Source: Aerobium sp039839275
GTDB taxonomy: Bacteria; Pseudomonadota; Alphaproteobacteria; Rhizobiales; Rhizobiaceae
Assembly: GCF_039839275.1 (NCBI RefSeq)
Contig: NZ_JBDOQP010000002.1
Span: 806,001 to 870,000 of the forward strand
Length of the DNA stretch: 64,000 nucleotides
Reading direction: 5' to 3'
The notes below the pieces were generated by a model. That model saw nothing but the letters and a program-made list of their open reading frames with translations. It did no database searches and was not told the origin of the DNA. Made by a program: the position numbers and the translations under genes. Of this stretch, positions 7,693 through 16,694 are shown piece by piece (within the stretch, counting starts at the first letter, position 1; the number at the start of each line of letters is the position of its first letter).

Positions 7693-10095
7693 CTACCGCA
7701 GATACGCGTCTGAGATGAGATCGGAGAGATGCGCGATGTCATGGCCGCATTCGGCGAGGTCGCTGCTCGCCACCTCTTCAGGCGTGCGCACGGCCAATCC
7801 GGCGTGAAGCTGCAGGATCGCGCGTGCGAGCGGAGACGCGCGGCCGGGGCTGGACCGGTCCGGCAGGACGTCGATCTGTTCGTGCATCTCGCCCAGATGA
7901 TAGAGGATCGAACGCGGATTCATCGTATCGAGCGCGAGCAGGTCGATCACCGTTTCGCGCGTGGTCGAGACCGCGAACCGGCGGCGGTGCGACATGGCGC
8001 TGTCACCGACTTCGACAACGAAGTCCAGTGCCCCGTCGGGCGCGGTTGCGTCCGCGAAATCGGCAAGAAGCGATGCCATGGCATAAGCACGCTCCAGAGA
8101 CCGGCCCACCGTGAGGAAGCGCCAGCCGGTGAAGCGGTACATGTTTTCGTGGACGAGACCGGAAAAGCCGGTGATCTTGCGCAGCAACACGCTCATCGCG
8201 CGCGCGGCATCTTCGCCTGGCTCGACAGTCGCGGACATGCGCGCGGTGGTTCGGGCAAGATCGTTCAGCGCCATCCACCCATCGATCGAGAATCGGTCGC
8301 GCACCTTGCCGGCGGCGATGATCGCGGATTTCAGCATACGCTGGAGGGCAGCCGGCACCGGCTGCTCGACATCGACGCCTTGTGCCTTGAGATGCTCTGC
8401 GGCGAAGGCGAGAAGCGGCGTGTCGGGATGGCCCGTCTCGGCAAGCCTGCCGTGCCATGCACGCAGAAAACGCATCGTTTCTTCGGCACGTTCGACATAG
8501 CGGCCCAGCCAGAACAGATTGTCGGCTGCACGGCTTGGAAGCGTGCCGGGGTCAGGGCGGATGTACGGCGCGCTTGCCGCCGGTAGCATCGTGACCGAGT
8601 CGACGCTGCGGTCACTGACGATCCAGACGTCTGCGACCGCGCCGCCGCGCTGCATCGCCAATGCCGAGGGCTCATCGCTGCGCCCGATGCGCGCATAGCC
8701 GCCGGGCATGACCCGCCAGCCGTCTCGCGAGCGCGCCAGAAACACGCGTAACGTGGTGGCGCGGGGCTCCAAGCGGCCCTCGGCGTAAGCCGGCGTGGTC
8801 GACAGCGTCACCGCTTCCTGGCCGACGAGAAGGTGGCCGTCGAGGCGCAACCGATCCGCGATCGAGTCCTCGGGCGTTGCGCGCGCCCAGCCTGAGGTTT
8901 CCTCGCCGATCGTCTCGAAGGATGGCCGCGTCGACAACGCCGCGCCAATCGTCATCGCCTTTGCATTGGCGAGCACGTGTTCGCAGGCGCCGGGTTCCCC
9001 GCACCACCAGGTCGCGACGTTGGGAATCGCCAGTTTTTCGCCGTTCAAGGTCTGGCTGATGCGCGGCAGGAACGCCATCAGCGCACGGGTCTCCAGGATT
9101 CCGGTGCCGAGCGCATTGACGATCGCGACATTGCCGCGCCGTACCGCTTCCACGAGGCCAGCCGCGCCAATCGACGACGCTCCGTTCAGTTCGATCGGAT
9201 CGGCCCAGGCGGAGTCGAGCCTGCGCCACAGGACGTTCACCGGCTGGGGCCCCGATACGGTGCGGACCATTACCCGGCCATCCTCGACCATCAGGTCCTC
9301 GCCCTCAAGCAGCATCATGCCGAGATAGCGGGCGATATAGGCATGCTCGTAGTAGGTGTCGTTCATCGGGCCGGGCGTGAGAATCGCCGCACGTCCCTCC
9401 CCTTCACCGCCCAGCGAGGCTAGGGTATCGCGAAACGCGCGAAAGAAGCCGGCGAGACGGTGGACATTCGCTTCGGCATAAAGATCGGAAAAGACCCGCG
9501 CCGTCGCCACCCGGTTCTCAAGAGCAAAACCAGCGCCAGACGGAGCCTGGGCGCGGTCGGCGAGCACCCACCAGCGTCCATCCGGGCCTCGACCCAGTTC
9601 GAACGACAGAAAATTGAGGAAGTGACCCGAGCGGGGCGCAATGCCGACCATCGGCCGCAGCCACTCCGGGCTTGCCGCGATCAGGCTGCCAGGCAGGTGC
9701 CCCCCGGCGACAAGCCGTTGCGGGCCATAGAGATCCGACACCACCATTTCGAGAAGATCGGCACGCTGGACCAGCCCAGCGGCGATGGCGCGCCATTCAT
9801 CCTCGTGGATCAGCACGGGGACATGGCTCAGCGGCCAGTCGCGCTCCGGTGAATCGGTGTCGCCGTATTGGCGAAAGAAGACGCCCGCGTCCCGCAGATA
9901 TTCGTCGCCGCGGGCGAAGCGCTGGGCGATGTCTTCCGCGCCAAGCGAGGAGAAATGATCGATGAACCGCCGCCACGCAGGCCGAACGCGGCCGCTCGCG
10001 TCCATCAGTTCATCGGGCACACCGGGGCGTGGCCGATATCCCGCCAACGGATCGCCCGCCAGATGATCGCCATTTGCCAGCGGCTTGATCGCCAT
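7693..10095 (-). CDS. Circularly permuted ATP-grasp protein fused to an alpha-E domain
   Basis: An 800-residue fusion. Residues from about 70 to 480 form a circularly permuted type-2 ATP-grasp ligase domain, with conserved stretches such as ILTPGPMNDTYYEHAYIARY and LMVEDGRVMVRTVSGPQPVNVLWRR. Residues from about 510 to the end form the helical alpha-E domain, which opens with SRAADNLFWLGRYVERAEET. In many bacteria the two domains are separate adjacent genes; here they are one polypeptide. ATP-grasp enzymes couple ATP cleavage to amide or peptide bond formation, and comparative work has grouped this family with transglutaminases and alpha-E proteins as a predicted peptide-synthesis system. The product is unknown. 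The neighbouring genes are 3 and 8 bases away. Confidence 0.82.
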   Translation of the reverse strand: MAIKPLANGDHLAGDPLAGYRPRPGVPDELMDASGRVRPAWRRFIDHFSSLGAEDIAQRFARGDEYLRDAGVFFRQYGDTDSPERDWPLSHVPVLIHEDEWRAIAAGLVQRADLLEMVVSDLYGPQRLVAGGHLPGSLIAASPEWLRPMVGIAPRSGHFLNFLSFELGRGPDGRWWVLADRAQAPSGAGFALENRVATARVFSDLYAEANVHRLAGFFRAFRDTLASLGGEGEGRAAILTPGPMNDTYYEHAYIARYLGMMLLEGEDLMVEDGRVMVRTVSGPQPVNVLWRRLDSAWADPIELNGASSIGAAGLVEAVRRGNVAIVNALGTGILETRALMAFLPRISQTLNGEKLAIPNVATWWCGEPGACEHVLANAKAMTIGAALSTRPSFETIGEETSGWARATPEDSIADRLRLDGHLLVGQEAVTLSTTPAYAEGRLEPRATTLRVFLARSRDGWRVMPGGYARIGRSDEPSALAMQRGGAVADVWIVSDRSVDSVTMLPAASAPYIRPDPGTLPSRAADNLFWLGRYVERAEETMRFLRAWHGRLAETGHPDTPLLAFAAEHLKAQGVDVEQPVPAALQRMLKSAIIAAGKVRDRFSIDGWMALNDLARTTARMSATVEPGEDAARAMSVLLRKITGFSGLVHENMYRFTGWRFLTVGRSLERAYAMASLLADFADATAPDGALDFVVEVGDSAMSHRRRFAVSTTRETVIDLLALDTMNPRSILYHLGEMHEQIDVLPDRSSPGRASPLARAILQLHAGLAVRTPEEVASSDLAECGHDIAHLSDLISDAYLR

Positions 10096-10098
10096 GTC

Positions 10099-13000
10099 TC
10101 AGAGCCCTGCCGGGCGACGAAGGTCCAGCGTCATTGGAAACTCCGGATGCGGCGTTTCCGGCAAGGGCCGATAGGCGCCGGCTGTATGGCCGTTCGCCTC
10201 GAAGCGCGCCAGCCGCCGCGCCTCCGCCTCATTGCCATTGACGGGAAAGGTCTCGTAGCTGCGGCCGCCGGGATGCGCGACGTGGTACACACAGCCGCCG
10301 ATCGACCGGCCGCTCCAGGTGTCGAAAACATCGAAGGTGAGCGGTGCATCGACCGGCAGAACCGGATGCAGCGCCAGTGCCGGCTGCCATGCCTTGAAGC
10401 GGACGCCGGCGACGCTTTGGCCATTGCCGACCTTCTGCATCGGCAGCGTGCGGCGGTTGCACGCGACAAGGTAGCGCTCCGGGTCGCTCGCCGCCGTCAG
10501 CCGTGCCTGAAGCCGTTCGACGGAAGAATCCGTGTAGCGCACCGTGCCGCCGATCGCCCCCGTCTCGCCCAGAACATGCCACGGCTCGAGAGCCTGGCGG
10601 ATCTCGAGACGGACGCCGTCGAATTCGACCTCGCCGCAGAACGGGAAGCGAAACTCGGTCTGTGCTTCGAACCACTCCGGGCGCAACGTGAACCCATGCG
10701 CCGAGAGATCGGCGAGGACGTCGAGGAAGTCGCGCCAGATGAAATGCGGCAGCATGAAGCGGTCATGAAGTGCCGTGCCCCAGCGGGTGAGCGGCCCTGA
10801 AACGGGGGCGTCCCACAGCCGCGCGATGATGGCGCGGATGAGGACCTGCTGGGCGAGGCTCATGCGCGGATGCGGCGGCATCTCGAAGCCACGGAACTCG
10901 ATCAGGCCGAGCCGCCCGGTGGGCCCATCCGGCGAATAGAGCTTGTCGATGCAAATCTCGGCGCGATGGGTGTTGCCGGTGACGTCGATCAGCAGGTTGC
11001 GGAACAACCTGTCGACGAGCCATGGCAACGGCTGGTCGCCCTTGCCGGGATCAGGCACCTGCGACATGGCGATTTCAAGTTCGTAAAGGCCATCGTGACG
11101 CGCTTCGTCGATCCGCGGCGCCTGGCTGGTCGGCCCGATGAAAAGGCCCGAAAAGAGATAGGACAGGCTCGGATGGCGCTGCCAAAAGAGCACCAGGCTG
11201 CGCAGCAGGTCCGGCCGGCGCAGGAACGGACTGTCGAGTGGCGTCGCGCCGCCGACCACGACGTGATTTCCACCACCCGTGCCGGTGTGGCGACCGTCGA
11301 TCATGAACTTGTCTGCGCCGAGCCGACACAGCCGCGCCTCTTCGTAGATCGCCTCGGTCGTGGCGACGCACTCGTCCCAGTTCGCGGCGGGATGGATATT
11401 GACCTCGATGACGCCCGGGTCCGGCGCGACGCGAATGACGTTGAGCCTCGGATCGTGCGGAGGCGCGTAACCCTCGATATGAACCGTAAGTCCCTGCTTA
11501 CGCGCGGCGGCTTCCGCCGCCGCCACGAGTTCCAGATAGTCCTCGACCCGCTCCACCGGCGGCATGAAGACACACAGTCTTCCGTCACGCGGCTCGACCG
11601 ACATGGCGGTGCGCACGGCGCCGTCCGCGTCGGACAGCTCCTGCTGGACGAGCGTCTGGGTGGGGGCCGCCTCGGTGAAACTTGCCACTGCCTGAGGCGG
11701 ATGCGGGCGTTCGACGTCCGGAAGCGCGCCGCGCATTTCGGTCGGGTCGGCCGGGTGCACATACGGATATTGCGATGGCGGCACGTAGGGCAATGCGCCA
11801 AGCGGCAGGCGGAAGCCGACCGGACTGTCACCGGGAACCAGGAACAGCCGCCCGCGACGAAGCTTCCAGGCTTCGGACTGCCAACCGCCGCCGGCTGCTT
11901 TCGCCTGCCAGCGCTGGATCGGCAGGACGTAGCCGCTGGGCTCGGTCAGCCCGCGCTCGAACACCCGCGCCAGGCGCGCGCGTTCCTCCGGGTCCTTGAG
12001 CTTGGAGTTTTCAGGCGTGACGTTTTCGGGAAGGTTGCCTTCCTTGATCACCCACTCGGCGGTGTCTTCGAACGCGGGCACGACGAACCCCGCATCGAGG
12101 GCCAGTTCGCCCGCGATGGCCTGCAGCAGCGTCTCCGCTTCCTTCGGCCCGGCGCCGGTGTCCTGGCCTTCCTCCGCTATCAGCGACGCGTCCTGCCAGA
12201 TCGGCTTGCCGTCGCGACGCCAGTAGAGCGAAAACGTCCAGCGTGGCAGGCTCTCGCCGGGATACCACTTGCCCTGGCCGTAATGCAGGAAGCCGCCGGG
12301 AGCGAAACGGTCGCGCAAGCGGCGGATCAGCGTATCGGCCAGTTCGCGCTTCTGCGGTCCGACCGCATCGGTGTTCCACTCGGCGGATTCGAAGTCGTCT
12401 ATCGATACGAAGGTCGGTTCGCCGCCCATGGTCAGGCGGACGTCGCCCTCCTGCAACCGCTGGTCGACCTGTCGACCCAGCGCATCGAGTTCGTCCCACG
12501 CCTCGTCGGAGAACGGCCTTGTGATCCGCGGATGCTCGGCAACCCTGTGCACCTTCATGTCGAAGGCGAAATCGACCTCTGCATAGCTCGCCATGCCGGT
12601 GATCGGCGCGGCGTTGCGAAAATGCGGCGTCGCCGCCAGCGGAATATGGCTCTCGCCGGTCAGCAGGCCCGAGGTCGGGTCGAGGCCGATCCAGCCGGCT
12701 CCGGGCACATAGGCTTCCGCCCAGGCGTGCAGGTCGGTGAAATCATGGTCGGTGCCCGCCGGGCCGTCTATCGCCTTGATGTCGGGCTTGAGCTGGATCA
12801 GGTATCCGGACACGAAACGCGCGGCGATGCCGAGATGGCGCAGCGCCTGCACCAGAAGCCAGCTCGAATCGCGGCAAGAGCCGGTGCCGCGTGAGAACGT
12901 TTCCTCTGGCGTCTGGACACCGGGCTCCATGCGAATGACATAGCCCACTTCCTGCGCCACGCGGGCATTGAGCCCGACCAGGAAATCGACCGTGCGGGTG

Positions 13001-13413
13001 CGCTCGCGCGGGATCGTTGCAAGGAAAGCGTCCAGATGCGGCCCGGCCGGCTCTGGCTGGAGATAGATCGACAGGTCCGGGCGAATGTCCTCGGGGTAGG
13101 TGAACGGCCAATGCTCGGCCTCTTCCTCGACGAAGAAGTCGAAGGGATTGTACACCGTCATGTCAGCGACCAGATCGACCTCGATCTTCAATTCGCGCAC
13201 CGGGTCCGGGAACACGAAACGCGCCATCCAGTTGCCGTACGCATCCTGCTGATGGTTGACGAAATGGTTTGCCGGCGAGACCTTGAGCGAATGCGAGATG
13301 ACGCGCGTGCGGCTGTGCGGCGCCGGCCTCAGACGAATGATCTGAGGGCCGAGCGTCACCGGCCGGTCATAGCTGTAATGCGTCAGGTGATGGATGCTGG
13401 CCTTGATGGACAT
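10099..13413 (-). CDS. Large transglutaminase-DUF2126 protein
   Basis: A 1104-residue protein. Residues 1 to about 290 are a transglutaminase module with N-terminal beta domain and triad C180 (GTGSCRDSSW), H229 (DLHAWAEAY) and D245 (GLDPTSG). The rest is DUF2126, beginning near RLTMGGEPTFVSIDD, with conserved segments such as DGRHTGTGGGNHVVVGG and EFRGFEMPPHPRMS. That region resembles an amidoligase or glutamine-synthetase-like fold in published predictions. I chose ATG 13413 because MSIKASIHHLTHYSYDRPV is the usual N-terminus; the longer reading adds 14 unrelated residues. No signal peptide is visible. It is the first gene of the four-gene cluster and probably the one that follows the promoter. 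Function unproven. Confidence 0.8.
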   Translation of the reverse strand: MSIKASIHHLTHYSYDRPVTLGPQIIRLRPAPHSRTRVISHSLKVSPANHFVNHQQDAYGNWMARFVFPDPVRELKIEVDLVADMTVYNPFDFFVEEEAEHWPFTYPEDIRPDLSIYLQPEPAGPHLDAFLATIPRERTRTVDFLVGLNARVAQEVGYVIRMEPGVQTPEETFSRGTGSCRDSSWLLVQALRHLGIAARFVSGYLIQLKPDIKAIDGPAGTDHDFTDLHAWAEAYVPGAGWIGLDPTSGLLTGESHIPLAATPHFRNAAPITGMASYAEVDFAFDMKVHRVAEHPRITRPFSDEAWDELDALGRQVDQRLQEGDVRLTMGGEPTFVSIDDFESAEWNTDAVGPQKRELADTLIRRLRDRFAPGGFLHYGQGKWYPGESLPRWTFSLYWRRDGKPIWQDASLIAEEGQDTGAGPKEAETLLQAIAGELALDAGFVVPAFEDTAEWVIKEGNLPENVTPENSKLKDPEERARLARVFERGLTEPSGYVLPIQRWQAKAAGGGWQSEAWKLRRGRLFLVPGDSPVGFRLPLGALPYVPPSQYPYVHPADPTEMRGALPDVERPHPPQAVASFTEAAPTQTLVQQELSDADGAVRTAMSVEPRDGRLCVFMPPVERVEDYLELVAAAEAAARKQGLTVHIEGYAPPHDPRLNVIRVAPDPGVIEVNIHPAANWDECVATTEAIYEEARLCRLGADKFMIDGRHTGTGGGNHVVVGGATPLDSPFLRRPDLLRSLVLFWQRHPSLSYLFSGLFIGPTSQAPRIDEARHDGLYELEIAMSQVPDPGKGDQPLPWLVDRLFRNLLIDVTGNTHRAEICIDKLYSPDGPTGRLGLIEFRGFEMPPHPRMSLAQQVLIRAIIARLWDAPVSGPLTRWGTALHDRFMLPHFIWRDFLDVLADLSAHGFTLRPEWFEAQTEFRFPFCGEVEFDGVRLEIRQALEPWHVLGETGAIGGTVRYTDSSVERLQARLTAASDPERYLVACNRRTLPMQKVGNGQSVAGVRFKAWQPALALHPVLPVDAPLTFDVFDTWSGRSIGGCVYHVAHPGGRSYETFPVNGNEAEARRLARFEANGHTAGAYRPLPETPHPEFPMTLDLRRPAGL

Positions 13414-13487
13414 GCGTAGGTGAATTGATCCCGTTGTTCCATGACAGGGTTTCACAAAACGCTGCAGCGCACCATAGCAATCGTCGT

Positions 13488-14495
13488 TCAGTCCACCTTG
13501 ACCGCAATCACCGCGGCGCAGTCCCCGGCCTTGACCAGACCGGGAAAATGGCGTGCCGCCAGTATGCCGTCCATCCTGGCGCGGATTTCCTGAGGTGCGG
13601 TGCCCGTGCGACCGGTGCCATGTATGCGGGCGATCACCATGCCGTCTTCGACAGGGTCTCCGAGGTCAATCATGGTTTCGATCATGCCGTCATCCTCAGC
13701 GAAGGAAAAACAATCGTCTGAAGGCATGTCGAGCCACGATGTCCGGGTCTGCTCGATCTCGCCGTCGAGAATCCCGGAATGGCGCAGCAGGTTGGCGATG
13801 CCCTTGCGGGCGATACGCACCGTGCGTGCGCGAGACGTGCCACCCCCGCCGAGCTCCGTGGTGACGAACGTCTTGCCCATGTCCTCGGCGGCGGTATCGA
13901 GCATGCCGACAGCGTCGATCTCCAGCATCTTCACCGAATAGGGCGCCGAGAACGCCTCGACGGCCGCGAATGCCCGCGCTTCCTGCTCCTTGTCGCTGAG
14001 GATATGGGCCGCGCAGAACGGGACGAAGTCGAGCGTGCGCCCGCCGGAGTGGAAATCGAGCACGATATCCGCGCGCGGCAGCAGATGGCGCATCACGTAG
14101 TCGGCTATCTTTTCGGTCACCGTGCCATCGGGTCTGCCCGGAAACAGCCGATTGAGATTGCCCTTGTCGATGGGCGAGGTGCGGGTGCCGGCGCGGAACG
14201 CCGGATAGTTGAGCGCCGGCAGGATGATCACGGTGCCGGCGATGTCTTCCGGCTTCAACGTGCGCGCGAGCTCGTAAAGCGCAAGGGGGCCCTCATACTC
14301 GTCGCCATGATTGCCACCGGAAAGCAGCGCGGTGGAGCCGCGCCCGTTGCGGATGACGGCAATCGGCACCATCACGGAGCCCCAGGCGGAATCGTCTCGG
14401 CTGTAAGGCAGGCGCAGGAACCCGTGCTGCACGCCCTCGGCATCGAGATCGATGGTGGGCACGACGGGCGAAGGCCGAAGATGCTGGTCGAGCAT
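13488..14495 (-). CDS. doeB: N-alpha-acetyl-L-2,4-diaminobutyrate deacetylase DoeB (EutE)
   Basis: A 335-residue zinc hydrolase of the succinylglutamate desuccinylase/aspartoacylase (M14-like) family. Zinc ligands appear as H63 and E66 in GGNHGDEYEG and H149 in LDFHSGGRTLDF. In ectoine catabolism it removes acetate from N-alpha-acetyl-diaminobutyrate, giving L-2,4-diaminobutyrate. ATG 14495 begins MLDQHLRPSP; sequence before it belongs to another frame. It is the last gene of the uehABC-usp-eutABC-doeAB operon, 5 bases after doeA. Context makes the substrate assignment strong, because doeA directly precedes it and the whole ectoine set is present. Confidence 0.88.
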   Translation of the reverse strand: MLDQHLRPSPVVPTIDLDAEGVQHGFLRLPYSRDDSAWGSVMVPIAVIRNGRGSTALLSGGNHGDEYEGPLALYELARTLKPEDIAGTVIILPALNYPAFRAGTRTSPIDKGNLNRLFPGRPDGTVTEKIADYVMRHLLPRADIVLDFHSGGRTLDFVPFCAAHILSDKEQEARAFAAVEAFSAPYSVKMLEIDAVGMLDTAAEDMGKTFVTTELGGGGTSRARTVRIARKGIANLLRHSGILDGEIEQTRTSWLDMPSDDCFSFAEDDGMIETMIDLGDPVEDGMVIARIHGTGRTGTAPQEIRARMDGILAARHFPGLVKAGDCAAVIAVKVD

Positions 14496-14500
14496 GGTGC

Positions 14501-15682
14501 TCAGTCCTTGACGAAGAGCTGCCGCGGGACATTGGCGAGGCATTCCACGCCGGTGTCGGTGATGAGGATCGATTCCGTGATCTCGAGGCCCATATCCTCG
14601 AGCCAGAGGCCGGTCATGAAGTGGAAGGTCATGCCAGGCTCCAGCACCGTGCGGTCGCCGGGGCGCAGGCTCATGGTCCGCTCGCCCCAGTCCGGCGGAT
14701 AGGACAGGCCGATCGGATAGCCGGTGCGGTTGTCCTTGACGATGCCATACTTCTTCAGCACGGCGAAGAATGCGTTGGCGATATCCTCGCAGGTATTGCC
14801 GGGGCGCGCGGCTTCCAGCCCCGCCTCCATGCCCTCCAGCGTGGCTTTCTCCGCGTCGAGGAACGCCTGCGTCGGCCTCCCGAGGAACACCGTGCGCGAC
14901 AGCGGGCAGTGGTAGCGATGATAACAGCCGGCGATCTCGAAGAAGGTGCCCTCGCCGGCCTTCATAGGCTTGTCGTCCCATGTCAGGTGCGGCGCAGAGG
15001 CGTCCACGCCCGACGGCAGCAGCGGCACAATCGCCGGATAATCACCGCCGAAATCGTCGACGCCGCGAATGCCGGCATCGTAGATCTCCGCCACGAGATC
15101 GCATTTGCGCATGCCGACCTCGATCCTGTCGACGATGCGCGCGTGCATGGCCTCCACGATGCGGGCCGCGTTGCGCATGTAGCCGATCTCGGTCGGGCTC
15201 TTCACGGCACGCTGCCAGTTGACCAGCGCCGTTGCGTCGACGAAACGCGCGTTGGGCAGGCCCTTCTGCAAGGCGGCGAAGGCGGCGGCGGAGAACCAGT
15301 AATTGTCCATCTCGACCCCGACCACGAGGCCGTCGAGCCGGCGATCGCGCAACACATGCGCCAGATAGTCCATCGGGTGGCGTTCGGTGGACTGCACGTA
15401 ATGATCGGCGTAGCCGACGATGTTTTCGTGCGCGAGATAGGCGGTGCGCTTTGCCCCGTTTGCATCCTGGCCGCGCCCGTACCAGATCGGCTCGCCTTGC
15501 GGCGGCACGATGACCGCCTGATGCACGTAGAACGACCATCCATCGTAGCCGGTCAGCCACGCCATGTTCGACGGGTCGCTGACAATCAGCACGTCAACGC
15601 CGCGCTGTTCCATTGCGCGGCGCGTCTTCGCCAGCCGCTGGGCGTATTCCTCACGCGAGAACCTGAGAACGGGCGCGTTCAT
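14501..15682 (-). CDS. doeA: Ectoine hydrolase DoeA (EutD), M24 peptidase family
   Basis: A 393-residue cytoplasmic enzyme of the creatinase/aminopeptidase P fold. The N-terminal domain covers about residues 1-165 and the pita-bread catalytic domain follows. Recognisable segments are SNMAWLTGYDGWSFYVHQAV, SGVDASAPHLTWDD and LEPGMTFHFMTGLWLEDMGLEITES. DoeA opens the ectoine ring, producing N-alpha- (and N-gamma-) acetyl-diaminobutyrate. The start MNAPVLRFSREEYAQRL at 15682 matches the family. It sits between eutC (19-base gap) and doeB (5-base gap). N-alpha-acetyl-diaminobutyrate is known to act as inducer of EnuR, so this enzyme also generates the regulatory signal. Confidence 0.9.
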   Translation of the reverse strand: MNAPVLRFSREEYAQRLAKTRRAMEQRGVDVLIVSDPSNMAWLTGYDGWSFYVHQAVIVPPQGEPIWYGRGQDANGAKRTAYLAHENIVGYADHYVQSTERHPMDYLAHVLRDRRLDGLVVGVEMDNYWFSAAAFAALQKGLPNARFVDATALVNWQRAVKSPTEIGYMRNAARIVEAMHARIVDRIEVGMRKCDLVAEIYDAGIRGVDDFGGDYPAIVPLLPSGVDASAPHLTWDDKPMKAGEGTFFEIAGCYHRYHCPLSRTVFLGRPTQAFLDAEKATLEGMEAGLEAARPGNTCEDIANAFFAVLKKYGIVKDNRTGYPIGLSYPPDWGERTMSLRPGDRTVLEPGMTFHFMTGLWLEDMGLEITESILITDTGVECLANVPRQLFVKD

Positions 15683-15701
15683 TGATGGGTGTTTCCTCGT
15701 A

Positions 15702-16694
15702 TCAGCTTTCGAAAATCGTGCCTGCCCGCGCCGTCGCCGCCCGGTCGCGGGCAAGCGTGGCAATTGCCGTGTCCTGGACGCCAGTGCCGGTCAGGTCGCA
15801 GACGCTGATGCTGGTCGGCGTGACGCGGCCGGGGATGAGTTCGGCCACGATCTGGCCGAGCTCGGGAAATTCATCGTCGGGCCTCACCAGGCGCGCCTTG
15901 ATGGCATGGTGCAGCTCGCCCAACAGCCGCGTCTGCCTGAGGCTGTCGGCGACGTAGAGTTGGGCCCGCTTCACCAGCGCCGGATCGAGCTCGTTCTTGT
16001 GCTCGGCATCCGAACCCATGGCGGTGACGTGCTGCCCCGGGGAAACCCATTCCGCCTTGAACAAGGGCGTTTCGCTCGGCGTGGTGGTGACGATCACGTC
16101 GGCGCCCGCGATCGCCTTCTCGGGGTCGGTTTGCACGTGCACGACTATGCCCAAATCTTCGCGCACCGAGCGTGCGAGCGTCTCCGCCTTTGCGGCGTCG
16201 CGGGCCCATATCCGCGCCTCTTCGATCGGGCGGACAAGCGCCAGCGCCTTGAGCTGCAAGCCGGCCTGCACGCCGGCGCCGAAGATGGCGGCGACGGAAG
16301 AGTCGCGGCGCGAAAGGTACTTTGCCGCGACCGCGCCGGCGGCTGCCGTGCGCACGTCGGTTAGATAGCCGTTGTCGAGCAGCAGGGCCTCCACGAGGCC
16401 GGTCTTCGCCGACAGGAGCACCATCATGCCGTTGACGCTTGGCAAGCCGATCTTCGGATTGTCGAAGAAGCCCGGGCTGATCTTGATCGCGAAACCGTCG
16501 ACGCCGGGCACATAGGCCGTCTTGACGTCAACCTCGCCACGATGTTCGGGAATGTCGAGCCGCAGGATCGGCGGCATCGCGACCTTTTCGGTTGCGAGGG
16601 CGCGAAAGGCGTTCTCGACGCATGCCACGGCCTCGAGATCGAGCGGAACGATCCGGCGCAGTTCGGCTTCGGTCAGGATGGTCATGCGGCTCAT
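15702..16694 (-). CDS. eutC: Ectoine utilisation protein EutC (ornithine cyclodeaminase/mu-crystallin family)
   Basis: A 330-residue NAD(P)-binding protein of the ornithine cyclodeaminase family. The Rossmann motif is AAIFGAGVQAGLQLKAL at about residues 133-149, and the substrate-side signature VDVKTAYVPG...AIKISPGF precedes it. In hydroxyectoine-using bacteria EutA, EutB and EutC are thought to convert 5-hydroxyectoine into ectoine before DoeA acts. The individual reaction of EutC is not firmly established. Its ATG overlaps the end of eutB by four bases (ATGA), and doeA follows after 19 bases. Confidence 0.85.
   Translation of the reverse strand: MSRMTILTEAELRRIVPLDLEAVACVENAFRALATEKVAMPPILRLDIPEHRGEVDVKTAYVPGVDGFAIKISPGFFDNPKIGLPSVNGMMVLLSAKTGLVEALLLDNGYLTDVRTAAAGAVAAKYLSRRDSSVAAIFGAGVQAGLQLKALALVRPIEEARIWARDAAKAETLARSVREDLGIVVHVQTDPEKAIAGADVIVTTTPSETPLFKAEWVSPGQHVTAMGSDAEHKNELDPALVKRAQLYVADSLRQTRLLGELHHAIKARLVRPDDEFPELGQIVAELIPGRVTPTSISVCDLTGTGVQDTAIATLARDRAATARAGTIFES

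Noticed and set aside
10870..12894. 674-codon open frame on the + strand opposite the DUF2126 gene
   Set aside because: It is a GC-rich mirror frame; the - strand protein has intact transglutaminase motifs and family structure, while this translation is rich in Arg, His and Asp without any recognisable domain.
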